DNA of 64,000 nucleotides from Penicillium oxalicum (lineage: Eukaryota; Ascomycota; Eurotiomycetes; Eurotiales; Aspergillaceae). Shown here in pieces: positions 1 through 12,599 of this stretch. Below the pieces are notes generated by a model. That model made no database searches. It saw only the letters and a program-made list of their open reading frames with translations, and was not told the origin of the DNA. A program made the position numbers and the translations under genes. Position 1 is the first letter of the stretch; every line of letters starts with the position of its first letter. Where the stretch lies: NCBI RefSeq assembly GCF_001723175.1, contig NC_064655.1, positions 2,728,001-2,792,000 of the forward strand, given 5' to 3'.

Positions 1-749
1 GGGCCTCGCCATCCCTGTCCGCATAGGTCAATGCTGGGTGCAGAGCGGACATGATTACTTGATTCGGTGGTTGAGTACATACGCTCAAGTCACGTCAAGT
101 GACTGCGCTGCGAGCGTGACTTTTAGGAATGAAACTGTGGTCAAAGATGCGTCAACACATTGGTCAAAGAATAGATGAATTGGTGAAGATGGATTGAAGA
201 GTGGGGGAAGGAACTGTCACCACGGAAAGAGGTTCATCTCTGCCTGACAATCGGGACAGCAATACTCATGAGCGAAGATCAGCCGTGAATCTAATGATTA
301 CCAGGGTTCATCCTACAAGCCAGGCGGAGTAAACAAGTCACTACGTGAGAGTTGCCTTTGAAGCTGTCACTCGTCGATCGTCACATGTGATTGACAGACA
401 GCGTTGACATGACCAGAAGGCGTACGGCCCCCGTCCAACATGTCAACTATGGCACACCCTTCCAAACCCAAAACAGAAACTCGTTCCTGGGCGATCTCTC
501 ACAGGGCGGGGAATTGCCACTGCAACTCTAACCTCGGTCCGTAGCTTGAGAGAAAAAGATTGTTCCTGAAATACAATCACACAAACTGACAAGAGCATAT
601 CCGTCACGGCAAAATCGTCCTCTGACAAAGATCTTCAATTCTATTTGAACTGTCAACTGTGTCACTCTACTTATCAGTAAGACTGCGATAACGCGTCCGC
701 TCAAAGTCGCCGGGCCAAGTCACTGCTGGGGACCGGACATTACCCCACC
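1..749. other. Intergenic sequence upstream of the dehalogenase gene
   Basis: I see no gene here. The open frames are short and start at non-ATG codons. The right edge presumably carries the promoter and leader of the gene starting at 750, whose ATG sits in a good CCACC context. Confidence 0.6.
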
Positions 750-1538
750 ATGACCACCCTTCCTCAAGCTCTTTTCTTCGACGTCTTCGGGACGGTCGTC
801 GAATGGCGTGAGAGCGTAACCACTGCTTTGCAGACCTCAGGCAAGAAGGCTCTTGAAGATCCGCATCGAGATCTCCCAGATGAACTGCGGTCCCGGGTGT
901 CGTCGTTCACCAAAGCGGACTGGCTCGCCATTGCCGAAGAATGGCGGAAGTCCTACGGCAAATTCACGAGGTCCTTTGACGCATCAAAGCCTTTTGTCAG
1001 TGTTGATCAGCATCACCATACTGCGCTGCAGGATATCTTCAAAGAGCACGGTATTCGAGAGCTGTTCACCGACGACGAGCTAAAGGAATTGACTCTGGCA
1101 TGGCACCGGCTAAATCCTTGGCCGGACAGCTCGCGCGGGCTTGAGGCGCTGAACAATCAATTTATCACTTCAACGCTATCCAATGGGAATGTGTCACTCT
1201 TGGAAGATCTCCAAGAATATGGCAATCTGCCATTTACCCACTTGATCAGCTCAGAGAACTTTGGAGCGTATAAACCTTCGCCGCAGGTGTATCTGGGCGC
1301 TGCCAAATTACTGCAGCTCGAGCCTTCGCAGTGTGCACTCGTGGCGGCACATCTGGCAGATCTCGAAGCAGCGCGAAAATGCGGGTTCCAGACCATCTAT
1401 GTGGAGCGAGAGAAAGAGGAAGAGTGGACGATGGAGAAAGCGGCCCAGGCAAAAGCAGATGGGTCCGTAGATATGTGGGTGAACAGTGGCGAGGAGGGTC
1501 TGATTGAGATCGCTCGGCGCTTCGGTGTCTTTGAATAA
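750..1538 (+). CDS. Haloacid dehalogenase type II-like hydrolase (HAD superfamily)
   Basis: This is a single-exon gene of 262 codons, starting at an ATG preceded by CCACC. Family knowledge: type II 2-haloacid dehalogenases remove halide from 2-haloalkanoates through an aspartyl-ester intermediate, but many fungal members have unproven substrates. Seen in sequence: motif I FDVFGTVV with the candidate nucleophile Asp11, a helical cap region over roughly residues 20-120, motif II as TLSNGN, the motif III lysine in FGAYKPSPQVY, and a C-terminal VAAHLADLEAA segment followed by GFQTIYVER, where motif IV acidic residues are expected. Length is normal for the family. There is no signal peptide or membrane segment, so it is probably cytosolic. 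No neighbouring catabolic gene indicates a substrate. The family call is secure; the reaction is inferred. Confidence 0.9.
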   Translation: MTTLPQALFFDVFGTVVEWRESVTTALQTSGKKALEDPHRDLPDELRSRVSSFTKADWLAIAEEWRKSYGKFTRSFDASKPFVSVDQHHHTALQDIFKEHGIRELFTDDELKELTLAWHRLNPWPDSSRGLEALNNQFITSTLSNGNVSLLEDLQEYGNLPFTHLISSENFGAYKPSPQVYLGAAKLLQLEPSQCALVAAHLADLEAARKCGFQTIYVEREKEEEWTMEKAAQAKADGSVDMWVNSGEEGLIEIARRFGVFE

Positions 1539-2249
1539 GACGTGAAGAGAGACCGCAGATACGGATATTCCCGTCTTGGTGCCGAGGGGGATACAGGGAA
1601 GAACAATGTTAGGCACAATGAGAAAAAAGCATGGCAGATTCGTGCTTACTGGGCTTCCCACATTGTGTGAGTTGAGATTCAACGCAGTGCTTGAAAAATC
1701 CCCCTCCTTTTTGATTCGTATTTGCTACAACACACAAACCGCAAGTAGGTCCCTGTCTCGGTACGTTGTCAGACTGCCAGGCGATACCCTTGTCTGCCAT
1801 GCGAACATGATCACGAGTCTTTTCGAGAGCAAGACATATCTCTTCTGCCACTGGTCGGAGCTTTTACATGAAATAATGAAATGGATTCCTCCTTGCCTTG
1901 TGTTGTTAGATGCATGAAATGAACAATTGGCTATACACTGGGCACTTCGATTCTTCTTGCACGGCCAGTGTTCGGCCATGCCCGTTTATTTCCTCGCAAG
2001 ATTATCCCATTAGGCCAACCCACTTTAACTAACCTGATTCACCCATGCGGCACAGTGTCTGGAGAAACCTAAGCTCCTACTTGATCTTGAAAAGCTGATT
2101 TGAACTCATGAAAAGCTCTAGAGGACAGGCCTTTTGCATACCATCACGCAATTGGTATACAGGGGACTGCCTGCAGACTGAACCTGAGTCACCTGCCGCG
2201 TTCTCCAGTAACACTCACTGGGCCGGGGTTATATCAACCAAGTCGCTCT
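1539..2249. other. Intergenic sequence between dehalogenase and phosphotransferase relic
   Basis: No gene is supported. The distal part (about 2100-2249) may hold eroded N-terminal sequence of the downstream phosphotransferase relic, but I could not recognise family motifs there. Confidence 0.4.
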
Positions 2250-3027
2250 AAAAAACTCGCTGCTATGGAAAGCTATTCGAAGCTACTGCCATTTCTTCTA
2301 CCAACCAATCCCTCCATAATGACGTCACAGATATGGCATAGTGATCTCCACACCGAAAAGAAAATATCTCTGTTGATCCAGGACAACCAACAAAGATATT
2401 GAATAATAGACTGGCAATTTACCGAACTGCTTCCTCTATTTGACCATGCCCGCCAGCCACACTTTCTCGATCACAATAGTCCAGGTATCGAAGGACTGGA
2501 TCCACCAGAATTCTCAGACCTGACGAGACTTTTTAGACCGGAGCAAGAAAAAGCCAAAAGCCCCTTTCTCATGATGTCACTCAGGGCACTTTTCAGAACC
2601 TTGGCCTATCGGGACGATTCCAGATTCTATGAAGCTATGAAGTTTCGCCAGACGCCTCAGTTTGATTTACTGCTTTTGGCTCAGAATATACTTGTTGATA
2701 GAAGAGGCCTTGTATGAAGCAGCTGTCCTAGAATCTGAGAATGAACGGCCCCATTTGACCGGTGTGGAAACAGATGCAAATTCATGTTTTCCGGTTCGAG
2801 ACTCAGGTCCGAAGAAATGCAGTCTCTTGAGCACGATGTTGGATAAGACCATCAGAGGCATGGAGATAATAGCGGAGCTCAGGCAATCCCTTGGAATACT
2901 CTGGCCAGAGAAGGGTGTTGTGAAGCATGAGCAATATGATCAGACGAAAACGCTTCTGGATCGAGCAAAGTTAAGAGCTGTTGGACAAAATCGGGCATTC
3001 AGAAGAGGATCGAACCGCTTGTGGTGA
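2250..3027 (+). pseudogene. Decayed APH-family phosphotransferase (Aim9-like fungal kinase fold)
   Basis: Pieces of a fungal APH/choline-kinase-fold phosphotransferase read in order on the + strand. In the frame of 2265: LLPFLLPTNPS, then IWHSDLHTEK, matching the catalytic-loop HxDLHxxN with the Asn replaced by Lys, then a TGA stop at 2400-2402, then IIDWQFTELLPLFDHARQP, matching the DWQ metal-binding segment of this family. That frame runs to a TAG near 2718. The C-terminal part continues in another frame from about 2690: EALYEAA, then GMEIIAELRQSLG, LWPEKG and KHEQYDQ, ending at 3027. So there is at least one in-frame stop, one frameshift and a lost catalytic-loop residue. I cannot recognise the N-terminal half, which is deleted or eroded. 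Known members bind ATP and small molecules or lipids, often in mitochondria. I infer this copy makes no functional kinase. Confidence 0.8.
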
Positions 3028-4210
3028 GACTAGGCCATTCGATACTTGAAAACAATGCTCTATGAAATAATATTCCGTTTCCGACGGTACCTTATCCTGT
3101 TTTGCTTTTCTTTTGTACTGATGCATTTCACTAAACCTGGACAGGCATGATCGGTATGTAATGGCGAATCCATTCAATTCGTCTAAGTACTGTTCATACC
3201 GTCAGCTTTCGCTTTCGGATTCTAGTGCGAAAATATGATTTTCTATTGTGACCTTCTTCATCCAAAATCTGATAGGTCTTAATGCAAGCACCAAACGGTC
3301 AGGCATTGGCAAACATGAATGTTGCGTTGAAGTGTTTAATCAGCGTCCCCCCTTCGAGTTTGCAGATCAGCTTTCACTTTTCTACATATTGCCAAGGCCT
3401 CTCGGGTGAGCATAGCCTTGACTTATTGTCAATCCGTTTTCTCCGTCACGGATATTGACTTACTCAAAACAAGCAAACAAGATGAGTCGTGCCAGAGTCA
3501 AGTCTCTTGAGAAGCTCAAGAACTGGATCCTTGGATGAAACCCCCGGACTTTGAAATTAGCACAGGGTCATGGTACCCCTCCCCAGCAAAGCCGTTGGGG
3601 AATTCAAAGTACTTTTAGCGTCGTATTCTGGCCGTCTGTATGTTTTGGATTATGCAAACTTAAACAGAAGCGATGTATTATACATGGATGGGAATATTAT
3701 TGGCTTCCCGACATGCTTCTTCGGAATTCTTTATTGAGTTCGTTCGAGACCTGGTTTCGCGAAATATAAGAGTGAGAGACACTATCGAACATTACTCTAG
3801 ATGTCAAATATGATTTTGCCATACGGAATAGCGCACATTTCTGGAGCCAGTCAATGGGGATTGCATTACATCCTCCGCGTTTTGAAAATTGTACAAGACG
3901 GTCGCAATAATTTTTGTATTGCTCGCTTCGCTGCGTATTCACTTCCGATGGAGAAGTTTTTCCTCCCTGGGAAGGCTGGTCCTCTATGAGTATCGGGCGA
4001 GTCCTCGCTTATTGTAGTGAATCACACCTTATCTCTCGAGGCTGAAGCCGAATTCCAACTGGTGCCGCTACCACAGCCGCCCTTGCCGCCTATCAACCCC
4101 ACTTGTAGAGGCAAAAAAAACTCCTACGAATCAGATTTGCCCCCTCACTTGGACGACATTCCACCCATTTCACTCAAAGGTTCAACCTGATCACACGCAA
4201 TTTCACCACA
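3028..4210. other. Intergenic sequence upstream of the FKBP gene
   Basis: No intact gene is visible. Around 3630-3890 several frames give short, protein-like stretches (for instance a frame reading DFAIRNSAHFWSQSMG near 3810-3857) broken by stops. These could be coding remnants, but I do not recognise a family. The last 200 bases should hold the promoter and leader of the FKBP gene. Confidence 0.4.
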
Positions 4211-4980
4211 ATGGGCGTCGAACGCAAGATCATCACTCGCGGCAACGGTTCTGACTCGCCCGCTTCAGGCGACAAGGTCTCGATCCACTACACCGGCTGG
4301 CTCTACGATGCCAAGAAGGCCAACAAGGGATTCCAGGGCAAGCAGTAAGTTGGTGGTGTCCTTGGGAATCACAAGGCATGTAAACCAAATTTGTGACAAA
4401 AGTGCTCAAACATTGCGATAGATTCGATAGCTCTCGGACTCCGGGCCGTGGGCCCCTGAATGTTCAAATCGGTGTTGGACACGTCATCAAGGGTAATACT
4501 CTCTTGTCTAATTTTTTTTGTTGTCAGGGTCTGAATGAGAGGTGATTGGAAATTGATTTGTCTTGATTAGGTTGGGATGAGGGAGTCCAGCAGATGACTC
4601 TGGGCGAGAAGTCTATTCTGACCATCACTCCGTAAGTGCATTGTCAAATGTCTTGTTGCATGATACTCCACGAACGTACAACTAACACGGCCTGCAGCGA
4701 CTATGGTTACGGTGACAAGTAAGTTGTTGCTTCTAGGTCGAATTCCAAGGATTGATATTGGGGGAAAGAAAAATTGCAGTGAAGGCCGACTTTGTCTTGC
4801 GTACTGATGAAATCTTGTCTCAGGTCGGCCGGCAAGATCCCTGCGGGCTCTACCTTGATCTTGTGAGTCCCTGCCTGAAATCACCCTATATGTTAGGACT
4901 TTCTGAGGAAAAGAGGATCAAAATACTGACTGAATAACAGCGAGGTTGAGCTGCTCAAGATCAACAACAAGAGCGCTTAG
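4211..4980 (+). CDS. fprA: FKBP12-type peptidyl-prolyl cis-trans isomerase
   Basis: Six exons: 4211-4344, 4422-4492, 4571-4631, 4698-4718, 4824-4862 and 4941-4980. All introns are GT-AG, and the joined frame encodes 121 residues. This is the cytosolic rotamase that binds FK506 and rapamycin; the drug complex then inhibits calcineurin or TOR. Pocket motifs seen: HYTGWL, QFDSSR, the Val-Ile-Lys-Gly-Trp run containing the pocket-floor Trp, DYGYGD, and IPAGSTLIFEVELL at the end. Compared with human FKBP12 there is a small fungal insertion (about DAKKANKG) after the first strand. There is no signal peptide or C-terminal membrane anchor, so this is the free cytosolic form and not an ER form. Some exons are very small (21 and 39 bases). 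The call is firm; the symbol follows Aspergillus usage. Confidence 0.95.
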
Positions 4981-6739
4981 ATGCGTACATTTGAGGATAT
5001 ACTTGGCAGTGTGCCGAACGAGTCAAAAACTTCATAAAATCTGGTTTGATATTCTGAATGCTCACCAAGTTTGTTCAGAAGAAGACACGGTCTTTTCTTG
5101 CTTAGATGGCTTCGACATCCCATCTCGTCCTCGACGAAAGATAAACATGCAGGGTCTAGATCAAGCCAAAAGATGATTCAAACTCATTTAGAGATGTAGC
5201 CTATCGAGCTGAGATCATTCGGGCTCGATTCTCGTCTCCAATACAGATTCCCATGTGGTGAGGAAGAGCTGGATGAGCATCCAAAACGAACCACTAAACC
5301 CAGTATTTCACGTAACATCAATGATAAAGAGTGAATCTCTACCTGTTCAGCGCGTGTAAATAGACCCGCCTGGATTTTATGAGCTGACCGACTTTCAAAA
5401 GCGAACACCCCTGTTCTCCACAATCCGGGTCTTCCCACGTAGTCCCGGAAATACTTCGGTGCTAAATTATCGCCATCTCACTCTGTAGCCTCGAGACTTT
5501 TACTCCTGCGATACTTGCTAGTGGTTGAGGATCGTGACAGAACTGACTGACAATGACAGTTCTTGTATGGTTATGAACTGTCGCGATGTAATTTCGACAC
5601 CACAGAGTGATGGTCTTAATCAGGCATTGCCTCCATCCTATTGCCAAGGCAATATCTACAGCGAGGCTCACTCACGATGTGGGGGAAAAAGGAGTTATCT
5701 CAAATACTTCAAATTGCCAGTGGGGTCACAGTAAATCTTGAATATTCAGTCTCGTAAGCGAAGGCAGTTGTGCTTGACCCGCATACACAATGCGACTCGA
5801 GGGTACGGGGGTTAGGGAGAGGCTATGTTTTGATTAACATCCCAACGCTAGAGCCGAGCGACGCCATACCTGAGACTCCAATTGGCATCTACCAATGCGG
5901 AAGATGTTCGCTTTACAATCAGTATGATGCGCGATAGGTACGGTGCACAACTCATGTGGAAAGGGATGGAATATCATGTTACGCCAGCGTCACAAGGAAA
6001 ATATACAAGATTGGAAATCTGAGCTATGCGTCTTGGAGAATCTTCTAAATTTGCACTGTCCCCCCCCCTTTTAATTTTGCCCACGTCGAGACATATTTGT
6101 ACAGGAACTGCGCGAGACCTTTCCATAAGTATCTGCGATACTATACCCCCTTTCCAAAGGCCCACTGATCATCTTCATTGACCAGTGGCGCGTTCATACT
6201 TTCCGTAAGGCTCTCACCCGGAATTGCCAAATGGATCCCACTAGAAGACAGGGATGATAATAAAAGCAGATAGGAGCAGCAGGCATCTACATCCAACAAA
6301 TATTTTGAGAAACGGAGCTCTTCTCACCACACCCATCCCATATACAAACTAAAGGCACTTTTCCCACGTTGCAAATCCCGATACAACCCATGTATATGGC
6401 CGAGCAAGCCCCTTTATCAAAGGCACATTTCTAAACCACGAAAAATGACCCCATTTAGCCTAAGCTTGCACCATTTTTGACACTTATATACATCATTGGC
6501 ACCAGAAGTGAGTCATCAGGATCACTTGCTCGGGAGTCTCGCGTCCCGTCAAGCTGGAATAGTTGTTGATCAAGGTCTTCCGCATCGGGAAGGTGCTGTG
6601 GTAATTCATATTTTGCGCTTTCAAATTGTTTGTATTATCCATCAAATCGCATCGATAGAAGAGCAAGAGCTTCAGTGATGATGGCTACTAATAGTGAGCC
6701 TGATTATGGCAATTCTTGCGAACATGCGAGAATTTTTCT

Positions 6740-6776
6740 TCTTCTTCTTCTTTTTTTTTTGAAAAAAAAAACAAAA
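6740..6776. repeat. T-run/A-run inverted low-complexity tract
   Basis: A run of thymines is followed almost immediately by a similar run of adenines, which could fold as an A/T hairpin. It lies within the gene-free region. No function is implied. Confidence 0.5.
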
Positions 6777-9284
6777 ACAGATAGAAACAACTAGGAAATA
6801 CACCGCTCCCCTTGAAATCATAGACATCAGATAAAAGCCACTCAATCAGTGAAAGATTGGGGAAAAAAAGGCTCACAGTCTCCACCCTGGTCAAGGGATA
6901 TTGGGGGTTCGCCCACAAAGATAAACCTTGTCCTGCAGAGGTTTTCCTACCCGAAAAGAAATTTTCAAATTTTCAGGGGACCTATAGGAGACACTGATGC
7001 GTCTGCAAAGCAGCATTGATCGTAATACGCGGCCCGCAGTGGTACTCAATCAGGTCAATTCTGGAGGTTAGTCAAGGCGAGCCGATCCTTGAACGTGCGT
7101 ATCTTCTGAGACAAGTAAGCAGCTTGGCTCGATGGTGAGCAAAGTGGAAGACCCGTGGAGGTGAGTGAGAATTCACTGTACAGCTTTAGAGTCTTCTTTT
7201 CCCCCCTTTCTCTCTGGAGATCTTTGTATCGTGTAAAATGCAGGTACAGTAAGGGGGAAAGCAACGATATTATCGTCAGAAACGACGTCAGGAAAGTGGT
7301 AGACTCAGGTACATTACTCCTGAGGGTTACGACTTTTCCTAGAGAATAGAGCTCCTATCAGACACATTTCACGCAACTTTGGGCTTTTTAGCGGGAGCTC
7401 GAAACGTGCGGAATGAAAGCTGTCAAGCTTCTACATTACTACGGTACTTATATTTAGTGCGCTGCTGATTCCAGATCAGAGCTGAAGGCCTAGTATATGG
7501 GAACGACGTATGTTATTTCCGCATTTATTCCCCGGCCCATGAGAAAATCTTGACTCCTCACTAGATTGAGAGGGGAAAAGGCAGGTACACCGGTCTAGGG
7601 AAAAAGCCAATTCCATTTCTCCAGCCTAGGACCAACCCGTGTTTTAGGTAGAAGTCGTCATTCCACGGAATCCGTCAGCTCGACTATCGCATTGAAAATG
7701 AACAAGCTTTCTCAATGCACCGTTCTGGTGGAGCTCCCGAGTCGACACTGGACAAGGCGATGTCTCACGTGTATCTCAATGGAGGCTTACCACGCCACCA
7801 ACTTTTGTTTTTTTTTCTTGTGTTTTCTTTTACAACTATTGCCGAGCCCGAGAATGTTTTTGAATGAGATTGCCCAGTAAGAATAGTCGCCGCAACGCAA
7901 TTGTTCTCATTTTGGTCGGCGCAAGTCGGGATAGATTAACCACCTACACTGTCATGCAATGCTCCATCGTAAACGCGATCTGTCCTTCAAAAAAAAATCA
8001 ATAGCCACGATCGAGGCCCATGACGCCAGCTGATACCAGTCAAGTCTATCCACGATGATACTCGCATTCCATTTCGCACAACTTCACTTCACAACTGCCA
8101 CCCACTTTCCTCAAGCTGGATCCCATCTTGAACGCTCTTGGCGTATGACTAATTTGCTTCCTCCCCAACCTACTAATCGTCCACCCTCCAAGAGGGTCCT
8201 GACAGAAGAGCTGCAAGTCTAGACCTACAAAGGATGAAAAGCTTCCGCGTTCCGAGTCCCGAAGTCGCCGGTGGAATCCACACCTGTAATCCACCGTTCA
8301 ATTCTTCCGTCCCCACGCAGAAAGCAGCTTCCTGTCATGGTTTGGTAGCAATCACCTCCTGGCGGGCCGCGGCAGGGGGTTGGAGCAGCCTTGCTGGCCG
8401 GCGATAGGCTCGGGTTCGAGGTGGAGGGGTTCAACCTTTTCCTCCAAGGGAATTTGATCATCTGGGCGTGCTCTCTCACTGCTCAGTGCGGTGCGGATAT
8501 GGCAGACTCTTGTACGTGTGCGTGCCGTCAGGGGGTCCACGTTTCAACGCTGAATTCCCCTTGGTTTAATACTGTGTGGATGATGAGAGACTATTGGGTT
8601 CCGACCGTTTTTTCTTCTTTCGGCCATTGCTCGAACCGTCTGTAGAAGGAACAGTTGGGAAATGAACATACGATGGGGGAAGACAAATAAAAAAGACAAA
8701 TCTGTTGGTGAACCGGGTGGCTGGAGTTTAGCTCACTTTTTGTTTAACGGGAGGCCGTATGAAATTTCATCGGGTCCATCGCGTTTCCCGCTTGGGTGGG
8801 TAGTTTTCAATGGAAGAGAAATCGAACAGCAACTGTCGAGCCGCTGTGACGTCTGGAAATCTCCAGCTTGAGTGGATCGTTATTCTGGCCTTCTCGGAGA
8901 ATTGCCTGCGTCACTGTGAAGAGTATGGAGTTGTCGTGGGGGAGGGGAGGGTTTCCAGCATGCACGAGGGAAATTCGAAGATCCCCTTTTCGCGTCTGTC
9001 TTGTCCACAGCCTATCTTATGAACATTGAAAGGGGGCTTGGCAGGCTACGTATCGTAAAAACCATCGCAAATTCAACTACCGTCTCCAAGCACTGTGCAA
9101 GTCTCCTCCCCAAACTGCGGCAAGCGGACCAGTTGACAAAAGAAAAAAAAAAAAGGGCCCACTTCACGTCGACTTTCAGCGGGCCCCAGTCTCGGTCCGC
9201 GGTCCACACAAACTTGAACCTTCCAATTTCAGAGCGTTCAGGGCTTGATGAAGGAGGTGGAAGGCTCCAAATTTTGTGATCTTT

Positions 9285-9337
9285 TGCTTTTTCTTTTTTT
9301 TTTTTTTTTTTCTTTTCTTTTCTTTTTTTTTTTTTTG
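9285..9337. repeat. Poly-T/CT low-complexity tract
   Basis: About 50 bases are almost entirely T with scattered C. This is simple-sequence DNA in the gene-free region. Confidence 0.8.
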
Positions 9338-10276
9338 TAATCTCTCTCCAGCCGCCAGCCGACAGGGCTTCGTCATTTTTGTCCAGATGGCGGGCCGTAA
9401 TATGGCACCATCCCTGCAATAGCACTGCTGTTGAGCGTTCCGCGGGACATCAGACTTCATACTAATATGACCCTTTACCTGGGGCGGAAGGAAAAGGATT
9501 TGCATGTGAAGATCTGGCGGAGGAATTTTTTTCCTGTCAGCAAGAACAAAATCTCCTCTGTTGTACTTTCAGTTCGGACCTGAGCTTGGTGACCTATCCT
9601 TTCCGGCTAAATGTGGCGCCTCAGGCTGTTACTCGACTGGGTACCATACTGGAGATGCACTGATCACCAGCACGATACACTTACAGTAGCTCATCATGAC
9701 AAAGTACTGTGAAGGTGGTCAAGGCACTGCAGGACGGGACTAGATATCTCCCCACCAAAGCCTGCTGGCATGGATGACTTCTTGGGGAAATGAGATGAGG
9801 ATTCAAAGTGGAACTGTCAGAGTTCAACACACAATTCTCTTTCAAATCGCCCGTGTATATGACACTCCAAACTGGAAGTCCATGGACACTCGCCATCCTC
9901 GAAAGATAGCCATCTTCAGCTTCATGCATCTGCTGTCGCTTCGCAGATCTACTATCAATCTGATCAATCACTAAGTTTTGTTTACATGCACGTCAGAACC
10001 GATCGGTGGTGCAGCGTGCATATTCTTTTTCCTTTGTCTGGATCTCTCTGAGGGACCATCAACTCTTCTTTCTCAAGCACAAAACCATGACCATGGATAT
10101 TTTTTTTTTCAAGCCCGACCCGGCAGCCTTACCATGCCGGCTGGGGGCTTGTCCAGTTTTGCTCCATCGTCACGTCCCGCGACGGGGCACCGCGCACCAC
10201 TTCCGGGTGGATCTCGTACATAACTCAAAAGGTGTGGACCAATGTCCATTAAGCTTGTCCCGAGACAGAGGGGGAG

Positions 10277-10299
10277 AAGAGAGAGAGAGAGAGAGAGGG
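10277..10299. repeat. GA microsatellite
   Basis: An uninterrupted run of GA dinucleotides, a simple repeat likely to vary in length between strains. Confidence 0.8.
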
Positions 10300-12599
10300 C
10301 TTTTTCCAGCCCACAGTGATGCCGGGAGGCAGAATATGGTTGGTTTTGGAAGCTTGAGGCGATTGTGACTCGCGATGTGGAGATGTTGCTCAGGGATTGA
10401 AAGAAATCCGCCGATGACCAGCATGATTATACAATGTCCGTTGTACTCCGTCGACACTTTGAGTGACCTATCTCAGTCAGCGACCGTAGGTTCTTGTGAT
10501 CTTGTGACAGGCCATTTGGCGGGCGGCAAAGCGTAAGAGCTGTCATATCAACGCCGATGGCGCAGAGATCAAAGAGGAAATTGCCCCGTCACTGGATGCC
10601 TTGGAACACACTGAAACCAGGTGATGGATAACTGGACTGAAGTGAGTAGACCTTCATAGTCACTACTGAGTCAGATACCTCAGTGTCTTCAAAATTGACA
10701 CTCTTCGATCACCTCTCGTGGCACCAAATACGAACTCGGCTGTCTTGAAGAGGTGCTCTTACCTAAGGTTTGACACGCTCATTGGTCGAAGCTACTCGCT
10801 AACCATGCAACCAACGTGACCAGACATGCTACTGCCAAATTGAACCTCAAGCGAGGCCGATGCCAATCACCAGTGGATCACGGTGCAGGTTTGACGTGGA
10901 ATTTTTTCCCTCTCTTTCCTGGAATGGTCTACTACTCTTCCTGCTAGCCATCATTGCCCGGAATTTCAATTTTATTTTTAACCTGCAGAATCGTGGGAAT
11001 CATGCTCTATCCAAAATGGTCCAAAAAGATTCCCGTGGTGCACAGTCGTACCCTGGGAATCGGAGTTCTACTTTGGGTTGGCTCGCTAGGCTGTGTTCTC
11101 GTTTTCGTCATTTGGCCGACCATGGAACCGAACTTGGGTCCATAGGCTCCATCCTGGCGGTTCTTGATGCCCGACGGGTTGGCTCTGTTGGAATGGGAAG
11201 CTCGGACCAGCGAGTCAGGTGCGGACCGGAGCTATGACGAGCGCCGCGGGCACGAGGTTATCGCAATCTGTCTTGGTCGGGGGTGAACCTCATGGAGTCA
11301 TCGCGCCTTTTTTGTGGAGTGTCGGACTTCCCCGTAACCACGTTTGTACCCGAGACAGATCAACAGCTCCGTGGAGATTGACAGGCGCAGGTAAATCATC
11401 TGCCATGACTTTGAACATACTAGAACCACTTGAGTCAGGGAGCAAGACCAGTGGTGTGTCGCTCTCTCCTCTTCCTCGGAGCTTCTTTTCGGGGAGGGGA
11501 TGAATCTTAATGAATCGAGTATACAGTGGGGGGCCCGATGCGGTAGTTCCACCCTCCTCTCAAGAGATGAAGCTCGTCCGATGAATATCGTATCCGGGAC
11601 GAGACTAGTGGCTCACTGTTGAGATCGGTCGACTCGCCCGGTGTCATGCTCTCACTTCCCCCATCCGGAGCATCCATGGGAGATTGTTCTGTCCAGTGGT
11701 GGTGGACTGAATCAGCATGAAGCTCTTTCAGAGGTCCAATTGCCCGACGTCCAAGTGGACTCTGAATCACTTCTACATCCTTCCCATACCTATCGAATGA
11801 AAGCTCCAACCTCTTCTGCGAGTCACCTTTGACCGAGTCAAGAGCCTCCCACAGGCCGGGACTCCCGAGCTTTCCAATCACTTTGCCAGTTTCCTTTTTT
11901 TTTTTTTTTTTTTAAATTAATTTTCCGACTCTGGTTTTATTTTTTTTTTTTCGGGAGGTGGTTTCTTTTCTCTTACCCACTCGGTACCTTAAATCAGTCA
12001 GTGCTCATTGCTCTCGAGACGCGCACAACTCAATTGCTCAGTGCTCATCAATCTTGGTTAAAGATCAGCATATCAATTTTCAGGTACCTTCCCTTTTTTT
12101 TTTTACACACACGTCTGAATCATATTTCCGCGAGGGGACTCCATTTCATTTGGACTCCCGTCTCCGTCCCAACTTCCTGCTCCCTGTTTGTCTCCACGGA
12201 TATCGTTCCACTCGACTTTGCTCGCAGTCCTCAGGAGCTCTCACAGCCCCTCTCTTTCTCCCTGTCTCTCTCCACTCCGCTTAGCTTCAGCCACTGCTCG
12301 GGCCAGACACTTTGCCCACGAGGAGGGCCCTCTTCCTTTCGATCGGTTCAGCTTTGCCTCGCACTGTCATACTTGATCCATATGTCTCTGGGTGGCAATG
12401 TCAGCAGGACGGACTGGAGACCCGTCATGTTGTGCCGTCGCGTCGGTTGTCCCTTCATTCTGGAGTCGTGTAGGTGGCGCGTACATGGATGGTCGAAGAG
12501 AGTAGAGTAGAGAACCGCAGGAGGACCGCTGAATTGTCCATGTGGTACTAGACATTTTTTCAAGAATATGTACATGCCACTCTGCCGAGTGGTCCTGCT

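Noticed and set aside
10860..11237. Open frame of 125 codons on the plus strand
   Set aside because: No motifs and no splice-compatible continuation. It overlaps other equally meaningless frames.
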